Assembly: GCA_021014325.1 (NCBI GenBank)
Contig: CM037472.1
Location: 13,935,063-13,999,062 of the forward strand
DNA length: 64,000 nucleotides
Reading direction: 5' to 3'
Source: Plazaster borealis
Lineage: Eukaryota > Echinodermata > Asteroidea > Forcipulatida > Labidiasteridae
Shown here: one piece after another, positions 48,836 through 59,921 of the stretch
Layout of the letters: every line of letters begins with the position of its first letter
Numbering within the stretch: position 1 is the first letter of the stretch
Notes under the pieces: model-generated
Seen by the model: the letters and a program-made list of their open reading frames with translations, nothing else
Told to the model about the DNA's origin: nothing
Databases searched by the model: none
Position numbers and translations under genes: made by a program

Positions 48836-51205
48836 CAATCATTTAGCTTTAGGCCAATCACCAGTTAGCCATCTAATTTGTACTTATTATGCTACCAACA
48901 ATGACAATTACAGTTCACATTTTCATTAAATTTTAAGAGACCGGACAATTTGTTCCTTCCGGCCTCAGTTTAGTTACATTGGCTCGAGCGGAATAAAAGA
49001 AAAATTCCGGATGACTGCACCATGTTTTTAATTCCGAAAAGTCTGAAATATGGAAAAAAGGATGAGACTGTTTTTTCTGAAAATAAACTCCATTGAATCA
49101 CTGACTTCCATCATCATTTGTGGCACACTGTGTCGTATTTCAAAAAGACAAAATGAAAACAGCTGTTTTGGTATCAATGCTCCTATATAGTTCAGGGTGT
49201 TCTGAACGTCAGAGTCAGAACCATGTGTGTTATGTGAGAAAACAAGCTGCTTCTTTGAGCTAACCATCCATCGTTTAATTGTCCCCAAAATGGTTTTAAA
49301 TAATGATGGATTGACAGAGGATTATGTTTTCTTAATGCCAAGAGGGTGTTATTCTTCGACCGAAAGTCCATTCTCAATGCCGTGGATGGATAAATATTTA
49401 ATTGGTTGTGTGTGCTTCATTAGCTTCTCGTACAAAGGACTATTCACACGACCATAATGCATATTTTCTCGGGGAGAAAAAAGATGCGTAGTGGCTGCAT
49501 GTGCGCAGGATATGAGAACCGATTCATCTTTTGACGCTTTATTCACAGGAGGATGGTTGTTAAACAAATAGTGAAGTCATTTTGGCGTATGCTTGCTGTG
49601 TGTTATAGTGCTATTATTACACCATTGGGTTATTGAGTCTACAATGACTAAATACATACACAAGTCCACACACGTTGGTGTGGACTTTACTTTATCGGGG
49701 GAGCTATGCTTTGTACTAGGAGTATGGTGTACTTACAACACAATGCCAAAATGCCCCCTCCCCCACTTTCTCATGGAAGTCAATGAAAACCAACAACATC
49801 TGAGCACGCTCTGTCTATTGATGTCAAATGCTTGACCTTGTTCTATTCTGATGCCCGCGAGTAGAAAGTGCACAGGCGACAAGAGTGGACCAATCAGCGA
49901 GTCACTGAGCACAACCAGTTGACAGGTATTAAAACATTTTATAGATCCTGTGCACTTTCAGCCAAGCATTTTGTTTTCTCCTCTACGGTTTTTATTTTTC
50001 CTCCCCTATCCCCCCTCCCTTGTTTCTTCTACCGCTGCAAAATTCGGTACTGATCGATAATGAACAGTGACTTCCGCACATGTGTGATGCACAGGCCGTA
50101 TTAAATGACCAATTGAATGGAAGATATTGAAATTACATCGCCAGTGGAATGCTTGCCGGGGAACCCTTATTCGGCTGATTATACACAGATACAAAAAACT
50201 TGACAACCTTTTTCTTTGCAGAAGAATGGGAAAGCGAGCGAGACCAACTCCTGTTACGGACCGTTTGCTAACATGGAATTGAGTTAGTTTCCGCAGCAGA
50301 CAATTTGAGCCATTCATGTGCCAGCCTGCATTGTTATCGTTTCATGCTTGTTAAATATCAAATAATGATCTAGCTATTCTTCCCTTCTCATACTCCTTCG
50401 GAGCCAAACTCATAGCGAACAAAGCAAACGAGAAATGAGATACACATTAATGGTTCAGATGCCGTGTAATGTACCTTGACTGTTACTTTGTGGCTCACTA
50501 ATTTTAGCTTTTCAAGTCAAATTTGTTAGGTGAGACTTTTTTTGCTTAATGGCTGAGGCTCTGCATTGAGGCAGTGTTCATACAACTTAACTTTCATAAC
50601 AAGGAACAAAAACGTACACATTTTTTCGTTCCCCACCCCCCCCATTGTTTGGGCCAATTTTAATGAAATTGTATTTTGTTTTATACATGAAATCAAATCA
50701 AGAAGTCCTTTGCAGAACACCATGATTCCTTTTGCTCAAGTCTTCGGCGGCAACAGGTAGACAAACTCACACACATAAAAGAAAGGAATTCAAAATATCT
50801 CTTTCATATATTGAATGAAAACAGAGGCAGTTACCGGTAGAAAGAAAAAGAATGTAATTAAGTGTTTTCTGGTGCAGCATTGATTATTACTCTCTACGTA
50901 TGAATATTCATTAAGAAGATATTTCCAAGAATATTATTGGACAGAAGTTGGTGCTTAATAGCCCGATTCATTAAGCCCCACCCACCATAGCAACTGTCTA
51001 ACAACAGTGCAGCGCGTACGAGATATGCACCTTGCTCTGCCACCCGCAGCACACACAAACACCACGACACAGCAATCCAATTGATGGAAATTTGTTTACA
51101 CTTTGTAATGAGATTTTAACACGTCAGACTTTTGTCGTACTTTACAGCGTGTGTTTGCAGATGTGATTAGTCAATGCATTAAGGGGCAGACTTCATGGTT
51201 CAATC
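48836..51205. other. Non-coding DNA
   Basis: No supported exon, though a strong acceptor-like tract ends at 50221. It includes a CCAAT box near 49890 and the POU-type palindrome at 50900. Confidence 0.45.
50900..50911. promoter_or_regulatory. Palindromic POU-dimer (MORE-like) site
   Basis: ATGAATATTCAT is a perfect 12-bp palindrome matching the MORE consensus ATGMATATKCAT bound by POU-factor dimers. It is followed by TAA, adding a homeodomain-type TTAAG/ATTAA edge. Confidence 0.3.
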
Positions 51206-51326
51206 AGAGCCTAATTTGATGGGGCTGCTTTCCACAGAATTCTGTACTTGCGTCATCCTAAAGCGTGTGATTCTATGGGCTGTAAGCACAGAATTCCACG
51301 GTGAACAGTGCCATGAAATATGGCCC
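51206..51326. mobile_element. Decayed GGGCCCAATTTCATGGCTC MITE
   Basis: The ends GAGCCTAATTTGATGGGGCT and GCCATGAAATATGGCCC are imperfect inverted repeats. The interior ACAGAATTCTGTACTTGCG matches the family loosely. Confidence 0.5.
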
Positions 51327-51477
51327 GGTTGAGTTGACTGGTAAGACAAATTTAGTAAACGGGGGCTTCTTAAAAATTGGCTTCAATTCAGATGAAAAAT
51401 ATTGATAATGGTGAATGTTTAGTATGTTACACAAACTGTAATTTAGTGTTTTCATTGACAGCGTAACCACTTTCACC

Positions 51478-51668
51478 GGGCTCAATTTCATAGACCTGCC
51501 AAGCGGAAAAGACTACTTAACAAATTAATTTGCTAATCAGAAAATAGCTGGGGACCAGTCATAGACAAATACACTTAACTTTGCATTTTTGCTGGTAACC
51601 TTTTTTGCTAAGCAATACTTTTCTGTGATTAGCAAATTTCTGGGCATAGCAGCTCTATGAAATAGAAC
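51478..51668. mobile_element. Short TIR element, CAATTTCATAGAGCTGC family
   Basis: The left end GGGCTCAATTTCATAGACCT and the right end AGCAGCTCTATGAAATAGAA are inverted repeats. The interior includes GGGACCAGTCA and TGCTGGTAACC as in its relatives. Confidence 0.65.
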
Positions 51669-52949
51669 TTATGCATTGACGTCATCACGCCACCATCTAA
51701 GAGGCAAAAAGATGATGAAACAGCTGAAATTGTACATCTATGTACGCAGTGCACAGGGTGAGCCGATGAGGAACCTTCCTTTGACCTCTAGTCGAGGGCG
51801 CCCTACTCAAATTACGTCTTGCGCGTAAGATCTAGTGGGCCAAGGTTAGTTGAATGGGGTATTTATTGAAAGCTAGAGCTGGTACGAATGAACGTCTCTT
51901 TACCCAAACCAATCATGTTAGCATTATACCTTTAAATAAACAAAACTGTAAAACAATAATGAAGTAACCCGGAGCGTTTTTCTGCCACAGCCATGTCAGA
52001 ATCTCACCTTCGAACCACACTGTTGAAATATATCACTTATGACTAGTCAAATCTGATGGCTTTAATGAATGGGTTATTGACATTGGGAGGTACGGTGGAG
52101 TATGAAGGTAAATATCCTCAGGTATTAATAAAAAGTGCTTTGTCCCATCACTCCTTTGGAAAGATTTTTTGTAGAGCTTCAAAGCAAAATCGCTTAACAA
52201 TGATCTTTGCTAAGCAGAAAGGTGTAGTGAGGCAGTCTCAAACCGTAAACATCACCTAGGTGTTTTGGCTGGTTTGTTAAGATGCTAACCAACCAACAGA
52301 TGTCATCCAAATGACCAAAAAGTCTTGTACTCTTATAATTTTTTAATTTGGAAAGAAAGTTAAATTTAGTTTTTATAATTGTTCTGTTGACGTGAACATT
52401 TATTTAAAAAATATGCATTTATTATTTAATAGATTCATTAATCTGTTTTTTAAAATACTTTTATTTAATAATTGTTTTTAAGGGGAAGGGGATCTAGCAT
52501 GTTTATCATTGGATTATCGCAATATTTAACCTGCATTTGTTGTCGCAAGCCTTCACTTATCAAGCAACCAGACCTGTTTGTGGACGTGACTCATGTATTT
52601 AGAAGACAACCCCCCCTTGCTATTGGATAAGTTCAGCTTGAGCTGATGTTCTTATTGACAGACGAGTAGATCCAAGATAATGGCTGGTAGATGGATTACA
52701 CTGAACGCTTGAAAAGAGTCTGACTTGAGCTAGAGTAACTTGAGATGGGTTCCATCCTTCCAGAGATTGATTATCAAATGAACTCTAATAATATGGAACT
52801 TCAAAGAAAAGGCTGACAACTGTTTTATTTTGGAAATCAAACTTGTGGCCACTGTTTACTTTTTGGGAGTACAAAGTGAACCGACGTATCAGAACTTTTG
52901 TGAGAAGTTCCCTTGAAATAGAAATCAAGGACTTGATCAAACGATCCAC

Positions 52950-53290
52950 CTGGGTCTAATTTCATAGCAGAAAATAGTGCTTGACGAATTTCTGTGGAGT
53001 GAAAATAAGCAGGAAACCAGTTGCAAACAGGACATATATGACATGATATTTTGGCTGGTAGCCCTTTTTCTGGTAAGCACAATCATAGCTCCATGAGATT
53101 GGGCCCAATTTCATAAAGCTGTTCAGTAGAAAATGGTGTTTAGCACATTTTTCTGCCAAGTAGAAATCAGCAAGGAACCCGTTACAATGAACAGACATTG
53201 TTCGTCATTTTGGATGGTAACCTTTTTCAGCTAAGCAATATTTTTCCATGCAAAGTGATTTGTTGTGCGTAACAGCTTGAAATCAGGCCC
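52950..53290. mobile_element. Two adjoining TIR-family elements
   Basis: The first (52950-53106) and second (53101-53290) meet at a shared GGGCCC. Both have CAATTTCATA-type left ends, AGGAAACCAGT/AGGAACCCGT interiors and right ends TCCATGAGATTGGGCCC and ACAGCTTGAAATCAGGCCC. Confidence 0.55.
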
Positions 53291-53379
53291 TGGTTACCCT
53301 CTTTACTTGGACATGAAGTGCATCAATGTGGCAAAAATATATTGCACTGGGACAGATCTGCAGAAAATTAAGCACATTT

Positions 53380-53753
53380 TTAAAGGCATCGTACACGTTT
53401 GGTAATTGTCAAAGACCAGTGTTTTCATTTGGTGCATCCCAACATATGCATAAAATAACAAGCCTGTGAAAATTTGGGCTCAATTGGTCATCGAAGTTGC
53501 AAGAAAATTATGAAAGAAAATACACCCTTGCTGTACAAATTTGTGTGTTTTCAGTTAGGAATAAAAACTTCTTGCAAGAAGTATTTATTATTTTAGTGAG
53601 AAATTACCTCTTTCTCAAAAACTATGTTACTTCAGAGGGAGTCGTTTCTCACAATGTTTTATACTAGCAACAGCTCTCCATTGCTCGTTACCAAGTAAGT
53701 TTTTATGCTAATATATATTTTGAGTAATTACCAAACGTGTACGATGCCTTTAA
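53380..53753. mobile_element. TTAA-flanked MITE, copy 3
   Basis: It is 374 bp, from TTAAAGGCATCGTACACG to CGTGTACGATGCCTTTAA. It is nearly identical to 15740-16115 over its whole length, so recent activity is likely. It is non-coding. Confidence 0.85.
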
Positions 53754-56700
53754 CTTGGGTAAAATAAAATAAGTTGCGGAATCTTATGAAGGCCAATGTT
53801 TTGTTGTTAGATTTACATAAAAGATGAGTCGGCCTCGTCAGACTTCAATGGTCGCTTTGAAAACAAAAGCTGTAAATCCTGAAGAGATTCATCATCAAAG
53901 CACACTTTAAGCTCAGCTGTTGATATATTCGGCATTATTATTTATTACGCTTATAAACAGTCCGACTTTATAATTCCATTCCCAGAGCTTTTTTGATTAA
54001 TACTGGATTATTGTTGTATTATAACCACAATCATCGCTGTCGGTGCCGACAAATCAGGGACACAATGCTCAATCAAATGATTTACGCTAGAAAATCCTAT
54101 CAACCGTGCATTGATTCTTTCTCATCAAAAGGAAAAGGATTTCCCCCTCCCTTTCATGTTATTAAGAAGAAATGTGAAAGAAAAAGAAAGAAAAAACATC
54201 GCTGAAATAAAACTCATTGTCAAAATTTCTCAACTCACTCTGCCCCAAAATCTGTAATTCCTCAATATCAATTTTACACACCCAACACCCCCAAGGGGAA
54301 GACCTCCGCTTGATAAAGAAGAAAAAAGTATCCTCCATCCTTTGCATATATTTTCCGCATTATATTTTTTTGATGAACTGCCTCTCGTAGCCCAGGGCCG
54401 TATTTCATATCATTGATTAATTGCATCTCGTGGGCTCTTAGGGAGATTTTCTTGCAAGACAGGTCAACAACCCAGAGAGCATAGACCCCAAACTCTTGTG
54501 GAATCAAAGTAAACATTGCGGTGTAAGGGGGGGGGGGTTTCCAGCGGGTGGTCTCGACAAGGAATGAACAGTCAAAACAGGGTTTAAAAAGAAATTGAAT
54601 TAACGTTGTTGATGAGAGGGAGGGATTGGGGGGAGAGAAGTTGAGCGCAGCAAAGTCGAATAATTATAGCTTTTGGGATAAGCTCTTTATCACTTGCACG
54701 ACCGAGCAAGGGTGTATTGTTCACAAATTCCACACAGGATGCCGGGTGCGATCTTAACGTGTTGACACTTAAGAGTGCCTGGGATGAAAATATATCTAAA
54801 TCTAATTGCAAGATTGGAAGGTTTTTTTTATGAAAGGGTCTATCGCAGGGGAAATAAAATGTGTAAAAACCAGCAGATGGAAATTTGACTTGGATGTCGA
54901 TAACTTGTTTAAATTCTCTCACAGAGTGTTGATATTACTTATTAAGCAATACAAAAATAATTCAACACAGTGACGGGATGTCCTGATGATATTAAAAAAT
55001 TGAAATCTTGTTTGAGATGTTAAAGTAAATAGTGAATGTTTTTTATTGAAACCACCTGATTGATATATTTTGGAATAACATGGCAATGTAGGGATTTATA
55101 AAGTTGCTATTGATCAATAACTTCCTGGTTTTCACTTTTAATTCATAAAAAATTTGGGGCTGGAAATATATAATAAATCAATGAAATTCTATGTTTCAAC
55201 AAGAGTTAAAACCAAAAATTGGAGATCAAAACTTTGGCTTAATACTTGCCATGTGAAACAATATTTACAGAAACAGCGAGATTAACATTCTTGAAACAAC
55301 CACACAACTCAACTAGTGTTTCAAAGATTTGTTTACATTTCTGATTATATTTTGAATGATCCATGTGAAGTGTTAGGACCTCAGTCTTAAGTTACTGTCC
55401 GTGGAAGTAGAGTGTTCATTTTTTTCCCCTCCCTCCCAATTCCATCACAGACCTGCTGGAAATGGTATTGTGCCAACGGGCAGATGAATAAATAATGGGC
55501 AGCTTTAACTGTCTTCCTTGTCATTGATGGAGGATAATATAGTTATGGTGTCTTTCCACGATCTGCCTGTAAGCGACAATTTTCTTCCTGTGATTTGTGT
55601 GTATGTTGAGAGGGGTGGGGGTTGCAGCACTGTCCCTGAGGTTTGTGGAGAAAGATTTTTTTGTTCAAACCTGATTACAATTCTTTGTGAAGGTCTTGAA
55701 GGTGCTTAGGGCAAAACAGAAAGACAAGGGATTGGGATTACAGTTTGCCCATCCTTCTGAGAGATATTAACAAATACCACTTTGTGATTTCCTTCAAAAA
55801 TTTCGAAGGAGGTGTTAACTAAAGCAGCCATGATATTCTTCCTACTTTAGTCCATTTTCTGATTTTTTTTTTGGGGGGCCTTGGAAAAATTAGAAAAACC
55901 ATGATTGAATAGCCTGAAAAGTCTATTGAAGCCTATTCCATGTGTACATGTTGGTTAGCATTTGTACTTGATAGAGTTGTCCTACATTTTTCCCAAGAAC
56001 CAAATTTCATGCCTGCTAAAGACTTGCTAGGATTGAAGGTTACCATTGGTAACAACAAAGTTTGTAAGAGTTGGTATCATTTCAAATTTGCAAATTTTTC
56101 TCAGGATGATTGGTAGCAGTACCAGCTGTTAAATTGCCCCCTTTACAACAAATAGAGATGGCATGATCAAGTTATTTATTTGAAGGGATTTTGTTTTTTT
56201 GACAACAGAAGTATTGCTATCCTCACTGGTCCTTATGTGTATTCCCGGATGAAGAGAAGCAGTTAATGTTACTTTGCTGTAGGGTATGTTGAACCACAAC
56301 CATCCATAGCGTATGGTTTAATCAATAGAATATGATCCTACACAGTCTGAAGTGAGCGTCACGAATGCATCGGAGCAAAAGTCCCCAGGATGAAACCACT
56401 TGGCTGTTGCACCAACCTGATCAAACATTGCAGAAAATCGACGGGACTTCCGACGCGGCCCAGCAATTTCTAAAAGTCATTCCCCTCTCAAAAATACCGC
56501 AGGTAAAATCATCCAAACAAGCGGCGTTTGTATCTTGTAGTGAGACACCTTCATGCTTTACATTCCCCCACTGTGCAAAAAGGCAAGGGCCACTATACAC
56601 CAACGGAGAACCTCATTCTCAAGTCATTCACCCCAATGGAAGTCTCAACAGCCCCCCCTTTTTTTCGCTTTCCTGCAGCATCTCCATTGAACATGACAAG

Positions 56701-58850
56701 AGCAATCCACTTTGATTAGCTTCTTCCCTCTGCCAGGGGAGAAGGAAGGGAGTAATGTTAAAAACTTGGTGACGACCCGTCAAGTCAGCGTGGCTTGTCC
56801 AAGTCCTGAGTGGATTACAGCCCTCATTAGTTGACCCACTGGGTAATGTAGTAACAACAGTAGTGTTTAGACAGGCAATACAAGGGCTAGGTGAAACCCC
56901 CCGGGGACCCCTGGTTATGAATATTAATAAACTTTTGTTAGATAAACGCTTCGGGGGTTAAGAGTGTTAGATTTCCCACAGCATCCTGTATAGTCGTCCC
57001 GCCACCGTATCTGTTGGAATTCATTTACACAAGTTTGCAAAGTAAAAAGGAAGGATGTGCAAATTTCACAGGTAATATTTAGTGTCATGTTTTGGTGGAA
57101 AAAAAAAAAGTGGAGTGTAATCATTGGAGGGCCAGATATAGGAAAGACAACATCTGGTTGCGATGGTGGAGTGTGCGAGCCAACACCTATCAGGAAGTGA
57201 TGAACTCCGTTTTAAGTGCATTAGGAAAGAAATTGCTCCCAAAGGGGTATGTGATATTGAGAATCAGCGGAATGTGCGCACTCATCAGGGCCCAGCAACG
57301 AGTGTTTGAACACTAACAAAAATGTATACGCAGGTCATTCACCCTGAAGAATGGAACTGAAGACGATGAAGAGATCACTGGAGTTTCTGCAGATCCGAAT
57401 ATAAGTGATTGATCAACAGCTTTAGTAAAATCATCATCACTGTTTCCACTGCTGTGGCAGACACAACCTTGAGTTTCTTCCTACTGATGGGTTTTGAGTC
57501 CTTTGTGTTTATATCTATTAAGGCTGTCTTGTATAAACAGCCACGATGCAAATTCTGGGGTTTTTAAGAAGTACATCCTTGGCGTCCTCATGCTGTTTTC
57601 ACTGTCTGTTTCTACAGGAGGCAATTTCCTAAACATCTGAGAGAAAAGACTTTGACAGGGTTAGTTTGACCACTCTGCAGGACAGACAGATATAGAAAAT
57701 CCACTATTCCAGCATTGTCCAGGATTCTATAAATTTGTGCAAATGTTTCTTTTTTGTTTTTTATACCAGACTATGTATCTTGTATCTTTTTGTCTTTTGT
57801 GATAGTTTGTAATCTTAATCAAATCCAGCTTTCCAAATCCAGCTTGTGTTATTTCTTCTATCTGGCTGATCTGGGTTTTTGATTTTTTGTATTGTTTTTG
57901 TAATACTTAGTGTTTTATTGAGTAACCATGTCATTTTTAGCATTACTTTGTGATAGTACCGACCATGGTTTGTGTTTTTAAACCGAAATAAATAAATAAA
58001 TAAATAAATTTCCTTTTTGAAAAATAGATATCTGGGACCTTAATTTGACAGTAACTCGTGTCTGTTTTTACACAAAAAAGAACCTTATTACTATTATTAC
58101 ATTTACATTTATTTCAATGTTGCCATTAAATTACATGGGTACATCGTTAAAGTTAAATTACAAGATAATAAATATATAAAGGCTATCCAATTTACACGGA
58201 AGTTGAATAAATAATCACATAACAAGACAACATTATTGTGTAAACATCAGCCTGTGATTCAAACCCGCAGCCTTGTGACTGCAAGTCTTGTCATCTACTC
58301 ATTTTTGTTTCTGTTGAATATCTTTTTATTCACATCGGATCCATATTTCCCTCTACTTTAATGGTATGAATTATTACATGGATCTCTAGTTAACTTGTAC
58401 ATTATCTTAAAAATCATTTTAACCACTGGCCAGTGCTTTTTATTAGCTCTAGTTACCTTAACTACAGGCTTGTTGCTTTGTGCTTTTTTCCTGATTTGCA
58501 TATTTTTGATCAATGTCGATGTGCCTTAGATTTTCTTGAAGTACGTTAAGTCGATGTTACAGGGGAAGAAAGACATACATCTATATTTCTATTGTGGTGA
58601 TGTAGATGTAGATCTGTATCTGGTCTGTAAACCTCTTAGATGTATAATCCTGTACACTTAACAGGGCTTCATTTTTTACAAAATTTTCAGAATTTTTCAT
58701 TTTTGTATCAATCACAACCACACTGATAATAATAATAGTATAATACCAACAATAAAACAGCACTTGTGAGGCACTTGTTATCTAAGAAACATTCAAAGGC
58801 ACCAGTCTATAGATTGAAAAGGAAGAACATTCTCTCCTGTGTTCATAGGC
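53754..58850. other. Non-coding DNA, some conserved-looking patches
   Basis: Patches at 53780-54140 and 56930-57050 are repeat-free with balanced composition and could be regulatory. An AAAT run at 57990-58010 could be a LINE or SINE tail. No exon confirmed. Confidence 0.4.
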
Positions 58851-59130
58851 TAATCTGAACAGCTGAGTTTTGAGAGATTGTTGGAAGTGTGAGGTATTGT
58901 GTGTGTCTGTGATATGTTCAGGTAAAGAGTTCTAGAGGCGGGGGGGGGGGGGGGGGGGCTAACATAAGGAAAGGCCATAGCTAAGAGGAACAGGGGAATA
59001 ATACCTGTGCTGCCTGCTGTCCTCAGACTTTGCCTGACTCTAGGTAGGGAGGGAGGGAGGGGAGGGGCTACACCCATGGAGTGCCTTGCATGTCAGGAGG
59101 ATGATCTTGTTATGACTTCTGAGAATAACG
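58850..59130. repeat. Dispersed repeat with G19 run
   Basis: AGTTTTGAGAGATTGTTGGA and AGAGTTCTAGAGGCG belong to the superfamily seen at 8577-9030. A run of 19 G (58940-58958) lies inside, with further GGGA tandems at 59046-59062. Confidence 0.45.
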
Positions 59131-59209
59131 GTTGACCAGTGGAGATTGTGTGAGATGGGAGAGAGATGGGAGAAGACATTTTTGTGCCTGTCAGTAATCT
59201 TGCACTCAG

Positions 59210-59921
59210 CAATAGACTGTGCAAGTCTCGCGCACATTCGAACTTCCGGGACCATTGTGGTCCCAACCGTATGGAGATTTACGTGGGCAATATTTTGTTT
59301 TGTCAATTATTTTAGTTTAACGTGGTTTATGACCATGAAAAATATATATGTTGTTGGGAATGTTATACTCGGTTAAACAAAATAGGAAAGTAAAATCAAC
59401 TCAACAATATAACGAAGAAAACCCGAGAATTAAACTTGACCTCAGTTTCCGGTTGCTGCACAAAATGAAAAATTTTGAGCTCACCTCCGATCACAAAACT
59501 TGTGTAAACGCTTGTTTTGGATGCTCGATGATAATCGCCAGATGCTGTAATTGCAACGCGAAGCCTTTTCATAGCAGTCTATGGTTGTTGAGGCGTCAGT
59601 GTCCTCTATAAACTGCGTCAAGCGTTAGTTTTACACCCGTGTGACTTTCGCGAATCCAAGTAAGTGATTTCTGAAAAGTTAAGATCAAATAAGCATCCTT
59701 GTCCCAGAGTTTTAATTTTGCTTCAATAATAATTAACACATTATTTGTGTATTTCTCATAAAAACTAAAACTGATTTTATAAACATGTAATGAGTATTTT
59801 TGTTGTTCAGATTTTATCATTGAATATAATCTAAAACAAAGATTTGATTTCAGAGAAAAAAATGTTCTTCGTTTGACGTGTTTTCTCGTTCCGATACGCG
59901 CGAGACTTGCACAGTCTATTG
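59210..59921. mobile_element. 712-bp TIR element, CAATAGACTGTGCAAGTC family
   Basis: The left end CAATAGACTGTGCAAGTCTC plus GCGC is repeated inverted at the right end (GCGCGAGACTTGCACAGTCT, ATTG), a 24-bp perfect arm, with weaker similarity inward (TTCGAAC versus ATCGGAAC). There is no intact transposase, and the interior is AT-rich. Confidence 0.78.

Noticed and set aside
56365..56502. Open frame ending at a GTAAAA donor-like site
   Set aside because: No strong acceptor, no homology, and its phase does not match the long acidic frame of the candidate end at 57334.
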